DNA from: Ktedonobacterales bacterium
Lineage (GTDB): Bacteria; Chloroflexota; Ktedonobacteria; Ktedonobacterales; JADMIN01
Direction of reading: 5' to 3'
Assembly (NCBI GenBank): GCA_015478575.1
Contig: JADMIN010000023.1
Location: forward strand, 1-12,657
DNA length: 12,657 bases
Shown here: one piece after another, positions 1-5,553 of the stretch
Layout of the letters: each line of letters opens with the position of its first letter
Position numbering within the stretch: the first letter of the stretch is position 1
Notes under the pieces: model-generated
What the model was told of the DNA's origin: nothing
The model's input: the letters and a program-made list of their open reading frames with translations, nothing else
The model's database searches: none
Translations under genes and position numbers: made by a program

Positions 1-882
1 CACCGCTTCGGGATGAAAATCGTACGGACGCGGGCAGAACGAGCAGACCACGAAATTCGGTCCCTCAAACGTCTGATGCACTGGCGGCGGCTGATGCACA
101 CGCCCGGTGATCGGCTCGAAGTCTTCGATGTTGAAAGCGTAGGGATAGAGATACCCATCCCAGCCCGCGACATCGAGCGGGTGGAAGTCAAAGGTATAGG
201 TCATCACGTCATCGTTGACCTTCACCCGCACGTGGAACTCCCCGCGCTCCTCGTGCGGCGGCAGCTCGATCGGCGGGCGCAGGTCGCGCTCGCAGTAAGG
301 CGAGTGCTCGAGCAACTGGCCGAACGTATTGCGGTAGCGCTTGGGTGGCTGAATGGGGCCGCCAAATGCCTCGACCACGAGAAAGCGCTGCTCGCGCTCC
401 CGAGGCGCCAGGCGCCAGGTCGTGCCGCGCGGAATGACGAGATAATCGCCCGCGCGATAGGGCAGGGTGCCGAAGGTCGTCTCCAGCGCGCCCTGCCCCT
501 CGTGGACGAAGAGCAGTTCATCGGCCTGCGCGTTGCGATAGAAGTAGTCCATTGGCTCGGTAGGGCGCACGACGGAGATGGCGCAGTCGCGGTTATACAG
601 CAGCAGGCGTCGGCCCGCGATGGGGTCACCACTCGCCTCCGCGTCTTTGGTCTTGAGATGGTGGTGGCGATGGGTCTCCTGTGGCCACTCCTCAGGGCGG
701 ACCCGGCCATAGCGCGCGATGGCGCTCACGCGGGTCGGCGGAAACTGGTGGTAGAGCAGTGAGTAGACACCGCTGAAGCCTTCCTCGCCGAAAAGCTCTT
801 CGGAGTAGAGACTGCCATCTGGCTTGCGGAACTGCGTATGCCGCTTGTGCGGCACCTGCCCCAGGCATTGATACGAGGGCAT
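1..882 (-). CDS. hmgA: Homogentisate 1,2-dioxygenase, C-terminally truncated by the window edge
   Basis: This non-haem iron dioxygenase opens the homogentisate ring to maleylacetoacetate in tyrosine/phenylalanine breakdown, in the cytoplasm. The frame is open from ATG 882 to base 1, giving 294 residues with no stop. Family-like stretches include GWDGYLYPYAFNIEDFEPI (240-258), the following HQPPPVHQTFEGPNFVV, and the CSFCPRPYDFHPEAV end (280-294). An earlier cupin-like stretch is DELLFVHEGQGALETTFGTLPYRAGDYLVIP (121-151, key residues E122, H127, G129, G145 and D146). The family's iron ligands (two His and one Glu, in the C-terminal cupin) should lie beyond base 1, so activity cannot be judged here. 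The start is supported by AGGGAGG about 6 bases upstream. The gene begins 29 bases after the hpd stop on the same strand, which fits a two-step catabolic operon. A homogentisate dioxygenase-like paralogue with another substrate is possible, but the hpd neighbour argues for the classical function. Confidence 0.93.
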   Translation of the reverse strand, partial: MPSYQCLGQVPHKRHTQFRKPDGSLYSEELFGEEGFSGVYSLLYHQFPPTRVSAIARYGRVRPEEWPQETHRHHHLKTKDAEASGDPIAGRRLLLYNRDCAISVVRPTEPMDYFYRNAQADELLFVHEGQGALETTFGTLPYRAGDYLVIPRGTTWRLAPREREQRFLVVEAFGGPIQPPKRYRNTFGQLLEHSPYCERDLRPPIELPPHEERGEFHVRVKVNDDVMTYTFDFHPLDVAGWDGYLYPYAFNIEDFEPITGRVHQPPPVHQTFEGPNFVVCSFCPRPYDFHPEAV

Positions 883-911
883 CGCTTGCCTCCCTCTAGG
901 GTGTGGGCCAC

Positions 912-2015
912 TTATAGGTTGCCGCGCAGGGCTTGCTCGCGCTCGATTGCCTCAAAGAGCGCTTTGAAGTTGCCCTCGCCGAAGCCACGAGCGCCCTTGC
1001 GCTGGATCACTTCGAAGAAAAGGGTCGGGCGATCCTGCACATTGCGTGTGAAGATCTGCAAGAGATAGCCGTCATCGTCGCGGTCCACCAGGATGCCCAG
1101 TTCCGCCAGCTCGGCAAGCGGCTCGTCAATCTTGCCGATGCGCCCCTCGAGTTCCGCATAGTAGGAGGGAATGCTGGAGATAAACTCGACACCCTGGGAT
1201 TTGAGCTGGCGCACGGTCTTGATGATATCGCCGGTGATCATGGCGATATGTTGCACGCCGGGGCCACGGTAGTATTCCAGGTATTCATCAATCTGCGACT
1301 TCTTCTTGCCCTGAGCTGGCTCGTTGATGGGGAACTTGATCTTGCCGTGGCCGCCCTCCATCACCTTGGACATCAAGGCGGAATACTCCGTACTGATCGC
1401 TTCATCGGTGAAGTGGATGATCTGGGAGAAGCCCAACACGCGCTCGTAAAACTCCACCCACTCATTCATCTTGCCCAACTCGACGTTGCCCACCACGTGA
1501 TCAATGGCGGCGAGGCTGGCATCGCGCGCGTTCTTCTCCTTCGCGCCTGGCAGCGCCCGATAGCCAGGCAGGAACGGTCCGGCGTAGTCTTGGCGCTCGA
1601 TGAAGCTATGGAGGGTCTCGCCATACGTGTAGATGGCGGCGCGCTTGACGCAGCCGTAGCTATCCTCCAGCACGGTCGGCTCGATGGCGGAGCGGGCGCC
1701 ACGGTCCAGCGCCGCGCGATAGGCCGCCTGGGCATCGGGCACCTCGAGGGCGATGTCCTTCGCGCCGTCACCGTGGAGCAGCACATGCCGCGCGATGGGA
1801 TTCTCAGGTGCGAGTGCGGAGGTCAGCACGAGGTGGATCTTCCCCTGGCGCAGGACATAGCTCGCGCGGTCACGTAAGCCGGTCTCTAGCCCGGCGTAGG
1901 CGATGGGCGTGAAGCCGAACGTCGTCGCATAATACTGCGCCGCCTGCTTTGCGTTGCCCACGTAGAACTCGATATGGTCCCAGCCCTTGATTGGCATGAA
2001 ATCGTGTTCGGACAT
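912..2015 (-). CDS. hpd: 4-hydroxyphenylpyruvate dioxygenase
   Basis: This enzyme converts 4-hydroxyphenylpyruvate and O2 to homogentisate and CO2, the step before homogentisate dioxygenase in tyrosine catabolism. The 367-residue length is typical for bacterial HppD. Two vicinal-oxygen-chelate (glyoxalase-fold) domains are visible: the N-terminal one starts at GWDHIEFYVGNAKQAAQYY (11-29) and the catalytic one at AIDHVVGNVELGKMNEWVEFY (170-190). The three expected Fe(II) ligands are present: H173 in IDHVVGNV, H256 in GVQHIAMIT and E335 in LFFEVIQR. The C-terminal motif RKGARGFGEGNFKALFEAIE, typical of the family, closes the active site. ATG 2015 is preferred because AGGGAGG lies 11 bases upstream; an internal Met at residue 7 (ATG 1997) has no such site. 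No frameshift is seen. The gene is the first in a minus-strand operon with hmgA. Confidence 0.97.
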   Translation of the reverse strand: MSEHDFMPIKGWDHIEFYVGNAKQAAQYYATTFGFTPIAYAGLETGLRDRASYVLRQGKIHLVLTSALAPENPIARHVLLHGDGAKDIALEVPDAQAAYRAALDRGARSAIEPTVLEDSYGCVKRAAIYTYGETLHSFIERQDYAGPFLPGYRALPGAKEKNARDASLAAIDHVVGNVELGKMNEWVEFYERVLGFSQIIHFTDEAISTEYSALMSKVMEGGHGKIKFPINEPAQGKKKSQIDEYLEYYRGPGVQHIAMITGDIIKTVRQLKSQGVEFISSIPSYYAELEGRIGKIDEPLAELAELGILVDRDDDGYLLQIFTRNVQDRPTLFFEVIQRKGARGFGEGNFKALFEAIEREQALRGNL

Positions 2016-2502
2016 GATGCTTCCAGCCTCCCTGGTAGGTGCTCACTCTCACTCTCGCGACAGGTGTAGGGGCAGCGCCGCCACATGCCCCCGCCCACCA
2101 CGCGGCGGATAGGGGCGCGCTGGCGCGGCGCGCTGGGTAAACGGGAGGCGTGGGGGAGAATGTTCGCGCCGGATGACATCACAGGGGAATGTAATATCGG
2201 CCAGGCAGAGCGCGCAGCGGAGGCACGCGCGCCACCGCGTGGCCTGGAGGGCATGGGCACCCCCAGCCGGCCACCAGCGCGCGCGCGTGGGGGGACGGCG
2301 CCGCGAGCGCCAGTGGGTGGCGGCCCGCGAGGCAGCGGAACCAGAAGAACACGCGCGCACCCGCAAACTCCTTTGTTTTCGGGCTACATGGCTCAGGCGA
2401 CGCGGTCTGAAGACCGGAGGCACCGCCGTGGATGTTTGGTCGTGCGGTAGGCCACCGAGGCGGACTACCCAGCGCGATGGCGCCCACATTGATGCCTCCC
2501 AC

Positions 2503-2508
2503 AGTATA
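2503..2508 (-). promoter_or_regulatory. Possible extended -10 promoter box toward hpd
   Basis: Read on the minus strand this is TATACT preceded by TGC, which is an extended -10 arrangement. The position 17 bases further upstream (GCGTGC) does not resemble a -35 box. If used, it would start hpd-hmgA transcription near 2496 and give a leader of about 480 bases. No better minus-strand promoter was found closer to hpd. Confidence 0.25.
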
Positions 2509-2573
2509 GCACGCTGCCACACGAAGCACGCGTCGCCCTGGCGGCAAGCCCCGCCCACCTTGACTTGTTTCCG

Positions 2574-2599
2574 CCACGTTGACGTGGGGGCTATCCCCC
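2574..2599. promoter_or_regulatory. Nested inverted repeats in the kinase 1 promoter (candidate operators)
   Basis: CCACG-TTGA-CGTGG (2574-2587) is a perfect inverted repeat whose centre contains the first four bases of the -35 box. GGGGG-CTAT-CCCCC (2586-2599) is a second perfect inverted repeat that fills the spacer between -35 and -10. The two overlap by two bases. The placement is what one expects for repressor or spacer-twisting (MerR-type) regulator sites, but no regulator gene is in the window, so function is inference. Confidence 0.5.
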
Positions 2600-2607
2600 G
2601 CTATACT
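2579..2607 (+). promoter_or_regulatory. Sigma-70-type promoter of kinase gene 1
   Basis: The -35 box TTGACG (2579-2584) and the -10 box TATACT (2602-2607) are separated by exactly 17 bases. Transcription would begin near 2614, leaving 32 bases to ATG 2646 or 77 bases to ATG 2691. Two inverted repeats overlap the boxes and the spacer (see 2574-2599). The match to the general bacterial housekeeping promoter is the best in the window. Confidence 0.75.
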
Positions 2608-2645
2608 AGTGGCGCGGCTCGCCACGCCGTTGTGCTCGACTGGCG

Positions 2646-4349
2646 ATGAGTAGGAAGCGGATATCCAGCGACGTTAGGGGGCTAGCTCCTATGGCCTATA
2701 GCGAGGGTGATGCGCTTCCCGTTGGCACGATCGTCAGCAATCGCTACCAGATCGTGCGGATCGTCGGCCAGGGCGGGCTGGGGACGGTCTATCAGGTCGC
2801 GGATGTCGTCTATGGCAAGAACAACGTCTATGCGCTCAAGGAGTTGGTAGACCAATCACCGGGCGCCCGCAAGCAATTCGCGCAGGAGGCCCAGTGGCTC
2901 CGCGCGCTCAACCATCCCCACATTCCCAAGGTGCGCGATTACTTCGAGTGGGAGCAACGACACTATCTGGTCATGGATTTCGTGGATGGCGAGAACCTGG
3001 ACGAGAAGCTCCGGCGCCTGGGTGGGCGCGGGCTGCCGGAGCCGCAGGTGTTGGCGTGGATACTGCCGATCTGTGATGCCCTGCAATATCTGCATATGCG
3101 CCATCCACCGATCCTCCACCGCGATGTCAAGCCAGCGAATATCATTGTGACCAGCGCTGGGCATCCCGTGCTGGTTGATCTGGGCATCGCCAAGGAGCAT
3201 CGCCCAGGCGCGAACCAGACCGCGACCTTCGTGCGCAAGGCCGGCACGGAGGGCTACGCGCCGCCGGAGCAATACACCAACGCTGGTCAGGCGGGGCCGT
3301 GGTCGGATGTCTACTCGCTGGGCGCGACGCTCTATGAGTTGCTGACTGGCTGTATCCCTCCCACCGCCGTGGAGCGGGTGGCGCTGGATGTGCGTCTGGT
3401 GGCGTTGCGCGAGTTGAATCCGGCGATCAGTCCCCATGTGGCGGATGCGGTGGTGCGCGCCGTCACCATCCGCCCGAGCGATCGCTATCAACTGGTGGCG
3501 GATTTTGCCGCGGCCCTGATGGGACCCGATACCAGCACCATGGCCGCGCAGACCGCCGCCCGTATGCCATCGCCGCCCTTCTCGCCGCCGGTTGCGCCCG
3601 CGATGTCGCCGCCGATGTCCTCGCCGCCGACGCCGCGTGTGGGCGGAGGCGGCACCCCCGGTAGGTCGTCTGGCCCTTCTGGCACGTCTGGCCCATCGGG
3701 TGGTCGTCTGCGGATTCCCCCAGCCACGCCATCAGGCCCGACGAGGGCCACGCCGCCGCGACAGTATCCCAGCACGCCATCGCTTCCCGGCTCGTCATCA
3801 CCCAGCGGGCGACCATCGGGCAGTGACGCGGGGCGCGCGATTCCCGCTGGCTTCCCCGCGGAGTGGGAAGACGGTCTGGCCGCGCCATCCCCTGGCCAGG
3901 AGCCGCACGAGGAGCGTCCGTGGTATAGCTTGCCCATCGTGTGGATTGCGGGCGTGGCCGCCGCGCTCGTGATCGCTGGTGTCATCAGCGTCACGTTACT
4001 GGGCATTTTCACTCCGCTCGATCGTTCGACACCGCAGGCGACGATCTCTGGCTACTTTCAGGCGCTCACCACCCAGGATGATGCGCGCGCCTGGCAATAC
4101 GCCGCGGCGAGTCGCACGGCCGTCAGCTCGCAAAACGCCTTCATCAGCGGACTCAAGGCCGATGATGCGCGCTTGGGGCGTGTCACGAAGTTCCAGATCA
4201 TCCAGGCTCAGGCGGATAATACGGGACATGTTGACGCCACGGTCGCCGTGACCCGCGCGAATGCGCCCTCCACGCCGGCGAACTATACGCTCTCGCTCAC
4301 ACAATATGACGGCAATACGTGGCTGATTGATAGTATCTCCGCCAACTGA
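2646..4349 (+). CDS. Membrane Ser/Thr protein kinase with NTF2-like extracytoplasmic domain
   Basis: This is a Hanks-type kinase expected to phosphorylate Ser/Thr on cytoplasmic targets in response to an outside cue. In the 567-residue frame the kinase domain covers about 34-292: glycine loop GQGGLG (41-46), ATP lysine K65 in YALKEL, helix-C glutamate E81, catalytic loop HRDVKPAN (D160, K162, N165), DLG 178-180 instead of DFG, APPE (205-208) and DVYSLG (221-226). All catalytic residues are present, so it should be active. A Pro/Ser/Gly-rich linker (about 300-425) leads to one membrane helix (about 431-455). The outer C-terminus (about 460-567) looks like a small NTF2-like/DUF4878-type fold. 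The start is uncertain: ATG 2646 lacks a clear ribosome site, while in-frame ATG 2691 (residue 16, MAYSEG) has AGGGGG nine bases upstream and is probably the true start. It is transcribed from the promoter at 2579-2607 and is convergent with the thioesterase gene. Confidence 0.95.
   Translation: MSRKRISSDVRGLAPMAYSEGDALPVGTIVSNRYQIVRIVGQGGLGTVYQVADVVYGKNNVYALKELVDQSPGARKQFAQEAQWLRALNHPHIPKVRDYFEWEQRHYLVMDFVDGENLDEKLRRLGGRGLPEPQVLAWILPICDALQYLHMRHPPILHRDVKPANIIVTSAGHPVLVDLGIAKEHRPGANQTATFVRKAGTEGYAPPEQYTNAGQAGPWSDVYSLGATLYELLTGCIPPTAVERVALDVRLVALRELNPAISPHVADAVVRAVTIRPSDRYQLVADFAAALMGPDTSTMAAQTAARMPSPPFSPPVAPAMSPPMSSPPTPRVGGGGTPGRSSGPSGTSGPSGGRLRIPPATPSGPTRATPPRQYPSTPSLPGSSSPSGRPSGSDAGRAIPAGFPAEWEDGLAAPSPGQEPHEERPWYSLPIVWIAGVAAALVIAGVISVTLLGIFTPLDRSTPQATISGYFQALTTQDDARAWQYAAASRTAVSSQNAFISGLKADDARLGRVTKFQIIQAQADNTGHVDATVAVTRANAPSTPANYTLSLTQYDGNTWLIDSISAN
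2676..2681 (+). promoter_or_regulatory. Ribosome binding site favouring the internal start ATG 2691
   Basis: AGGGGG followed by a nine-base spacer precedes the in-frame ATG at 2691. Nothing similar precedes ATG 2646. The shorter product would begin MAYSEGDALPVGTIVSNRY, about 18 residues before the kinase fold, a usual distance for such kinases. Confidence 0.5.
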
Positions 4350-4382
4350 GCACGAGAGCAGACCGTCGGCGCCTCTCCGTGC
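4350..4382. terminator. Possible stem-loop between convergent kinase and thioesterase genes
   Basis: GCACGAGAG (4350-4358) can pair with CTCT-c-CGTGC (4373-4382), giving a nine-pair stem with one bulged C and a 14-base loop. It begins directly after the kinase stop. No T-tract follows on either strand, so this is at best a non-canonical terminator. A smaller CACGC/GCGTG repeat follows inside the same 104-base gap. Confidence 0.35.
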
Positions 4383-4453
4383 TCCCCCACACGCCCGCGT
4401 GAGGCTGGGCGGCTCCTTGGCTTTCTGGCTGAGGAGGAACCCTGGTGGGCGCC

Positions 4454-4897
4454 TCATGTGCCAGCGAGCGCGTGCCGCAGGTCGGCGGGGAGCGGAGTCG
4501 CGCGCGCGCTGGCGGGATCCATCGCCACGATGGTCATGCGCCCCTCCGCCATCGGCGCGCTGGATGCGCCCGTGCGTCCACCTTCCGCCTCAGGCGCGAG
4601 CCGGGCGGTGAAGGCGACGGTCCATGCGCTGGTCCCGACATGCGCCACCCGTGCCTCGATATCAAGCAGATCGTCGAAGTGGAGCGCGCCGCGGAAGTCG
4701 CAGGAGAGATGCACACGCGGAAAGGCCAGTTCGGAGAGCGCCGTCGCGTAGGGTAGGCCCAGGGAGCGCATCAAGGCATGTTCGGCAACCTCCATATAGC
4801 GAAACATGGCGGTGAAGTGGATGCGCGCGCTGGCATCCACATCAACGAATGGCACGCGGATACGGACGACCACGCGCGGCGCCTCACGCTCTTCCAT
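4454..4897 (-). CDS. Acyl-CoA thioesterase, 4HBT/YbgC-type hotdog fold
   Basis: This small cytoplasmic thioesterase (147 residues, normal for the family) probably hydrolyses an acyl-CoA; the substrate cannot be read from sequence. The N-terminus holds the family signature: VPFVDVDASARIHFTAMFRY (15-34), where D21 aligns with the catalytic Asp of 4-hydroxybenzoyl-CoA thioesterase-type enzymes (DxD pattern followed by IHF in place of the usual VVYH or IVW), leading into the long helix MEVAEHALMRSLGL. The strands LSCDFRGALHFDDLLDIEARV (69-89) and WTVAFTARL are typical hotdog beta strands. The tail after about 120 is Ala-rich and not conserved-looking. The start is supported by AGGGAGG six bases upstream of ATG 4897. 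The same CAGGGAGGCTGG string precedes hpd. It stands alone on the minus strand, convergent with kinase 1. A possible promoter lies at 4942-4971. Confidence 0.85.
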   Translation of the reverse strand: MEEREAPRVVVRIRVPFVDVDASARIHFTAMFRYMEVAEHALMRSLGLPYATALSELAFPRVHLSCDFRGALHFDDLLDIEARVAHVGTSAWTVAFTARLAPEAEGGRTGASSAPMAEGRMTIVAMDPASARATPLPADLRHALAGT

Positions 4898-4941
4898 CGC
4901 CAGCCTCCCTGGGGCGGTGTTCTCCGATTCCTGACATGCGG

Positions 4942-4971
4942 TCCATACCGCTGAAGCTTACCGCGTGTGAA
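4942..4971 (-). promoter_or_regulatory. Possible promoter of the thioesterase gene
   Basis: On the minus strand TTCACA (4971-4966) is followed after 18 bases by TATGGA (4947-4942). The -35 matches five of six consensus positions and the -10 only three. Both 16-bp tandem repeat copies overlap it or sit next to it, which raises its interest as a regulated promoter. Confidence 0.3.
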
Positions 4972-4983
4972 GCTTAGCGCGTG
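4952..4983. repeat. Two tandem 16-bp direct repeats upstream of the thioesterase gene
   Basis: Copy 1 is TGAAGCTTACCGCGTG (4952-4967) and copy 2 is TGAAGCTTAGCGCGTG (4968-4983). They are head to tail and differ at one base. The unit is relatively AT-rich within a very GC-rich region and contains the palindrome AAGCTT. The copies lie about 55-86 bases upstream of ATG 4897, in operator range. Confidence 0.75.
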
Positions 4984-5010
4984 CGCCCACCCGCGAGGCA
5001 AGATGCGTCT

Positions 5011-5064
5011 GGCGCGCTGGTGGAGATTGGCGCGCTGGTGGAGATTGGCGCGCTGGTGGCGCTT
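5011..5064. repeat. Three tandem 18-bp repeats (intergenic)
   Basis: The unit GGCGCGCTGGTGGAGATT occurs at 5011-5028 and 5029-5046 identically, and at 5047-5064 with two A-to-C changes (ending GCGCTT). The 18-base period would keep a reading frame, but no credible protein covers it. Confidence 0.8.
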
Positions 5065-5091
5065 GGCACATGCGCTTTGGATAGGAGGCCG

Positions 5092-5142
5092 CCAGAGGAG
5101 CCGCAGCCTCACCTCGCGGCTCTGGGGTGGTCCGCGACCGCC
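5092..5142. other. Two abutting hairpins, possible structured RNA or DNA element
   Basis: CCAGAG (5092-5097) pairs with CTCTGG (5120-5125), and inside it CCGC (5101-5104) pairs with GCGG (5116-5119), with a three-base bulge. Directly next, GGTGGTC (5126-5132) pairs with GACCGCC (5136-5142) through one G-T pair and a CGC loop. In sequence this GC-rich, chance folding is common, so function is uncertain. Confidence 0.3.
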
Positions 5143-5357
5143 GACATGGGAAGCGCTCCAGGGGAGAGTGGGGGCGCTCGCTGTCTCGTCGCTGGGCCGC
5201 GTCGTGGTGGAATGGGGTGGGAGTGGGCGTGCCAGGCAGGGGCAGCGGCGGCATAGACCTTGGACCCCTTGCGGCGGTTGGCCCATGGACCGGACGGGAG
5301 AGCGCCGCGGGGTGAGGGGCGCGAGGCGGCCCAGGGTAAGCAGTGTGAGCTAGTACT

Positions 5358-5387
5358 TTGACGGCGGAGCGCGCCGGATGCTACACT
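5358..5387 (+). promoter_or_regulatory. Sigma-70-type promoter of the PBP gene
   Basis: TTGACG (5358-5363) and TACACT (5382-5387) are 18 bases apart. The -35 box is the same hexamer as in the kinase 1 promoter. Transcription would start near 5394, leaving a leader of about 160 bases before ATG 5554. Confidence 0.6.
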
Positions 5388-5481
5388 GCGCCGCGAGACC
5401 TTGAGCCATACTTGCGCGTAGACAGTGTGAGGGCCAGTCTCAAGAAGCGCGGGATCGTAGCGCCGGGGTGGACGACGGCCA

Positions 5482-5539
5482 CCTGGCCCATTCGCCAGGC
5501 AAGGGTAGCAACGGGAGCAGCCACGGCACGCGCGCCGTG
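5482..5539 (+). promoter_or_regulatory. Hairpins in the leader of the PBP gene
   Basis: CCTGGC-CCATTC-GCCAGG (5482-5499) is a perfect six-pair hairpin. CACGGC-ACGCGC-GCCGTG (5522-5539) is a second one that ends one base before the GGGAG ribosome site (5541-5545). The second could mask or expose that site. No known riboswitch class is recognised. Confidence 0.4.
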
Positions 5540-5553
5540 CGGGAGCACGCTAT

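Larger units (their letters stand above)
2016..2645. other. Divergent intergenic region between hpd and kinase gene 1
   Basis: This 630-base stretch holds no convincing gene. Open frames on both strands are Arg/Pro/Ala-rich, match no family I recognise and are best explained by high GC. Visible elements are a near-consensus plus-strand promoter at 2579-2607, a weak extended -10 box on the minus strand at 2503-2508, a hairpin at 2302-2329 (CGCCA-gtggg-TGGCG core with outer CGCG/CGCG), and an inverted repeat CGGTCT-GA-AGACCG at 2403-2416. The hpd ribosome binding site lies at 2026-2032. Runs of alternating GC are common (for example around 2278-2286). A structured hpd leader is possible but unproven. 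Confidence 0.6.
4898..5553. other. Intergenic region with tandem repeats, hairpins and the PBP promoter and leader
   Basis: This 656-base divergent stretch has no credible gene. Open frames here are Arg/Pro/Ala-rich on both strands and carry the short repeats as residue strings such as PPARQS. It holds a possible thioesterase promoter (4942-4971), a 16-bp tandem repeat (4952-4983), an 18-bp triple repeat (5011-5064), two abutting hairpins (5092-5142), a promoter for the PBP gene (5358-5387) and its leader with two hairpins. The part from about 5143 to 5357 is G-rich on the plus strand and shows nothing further. Confidence 0.6.

Noticed and set aside
13..762. Plus-strand open frame of 249 codons opposite hmgA
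   Set aside because: The minus strand encodes a clear homogentisate dioxygenase across the whole stretch; the antisense product resembles nothing.
933..1877. Long plus-strand open frame of 314 codons opposite hpd
   Set aside because: It is antisense to a clear HppD with intact iron ligands. Its product is Leu/Ala/His-rich with no recognisable domain. Long antisense frames are expected at this GC content.
2440..2462. T-box-like string on the minus strand (GGTGGCCTACCGC) upstream of hpd
   Set aside because: The T-box core is GGTGGNACCGCG. Here three bases replace the single N and the last base differs. No specifier stem was found, and starvation-induced T-box control does not suit a tyrosine breakdown gene.
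2173..2649. Open frames on both strands in the hpd-kinase 1 intergenic region
   Set aside because: The products are Arg/Ala/Trp/His-rich without domain patterns or ribosome sites, several frames are open at once, and they overlap the kinase promoter.
3178..3186. DLG instead of DFG in kinase 1 as a sign of inactivity
   Set aside because: The metal-binding Asp and the Gly are kept, and Leu in place of Phe is tolerated in active bacterial and eukaryotic kinases. All other catalytic residues are present.
4967..5353. Arg/Trp-rich open frame with repeated ARWWRL units
   Set aside because: The repetition simply reflects the 18-bp DNA repeat, the composition is not protein-like, and the frame runs to the edge of the PBP promoter without a ribosome site.
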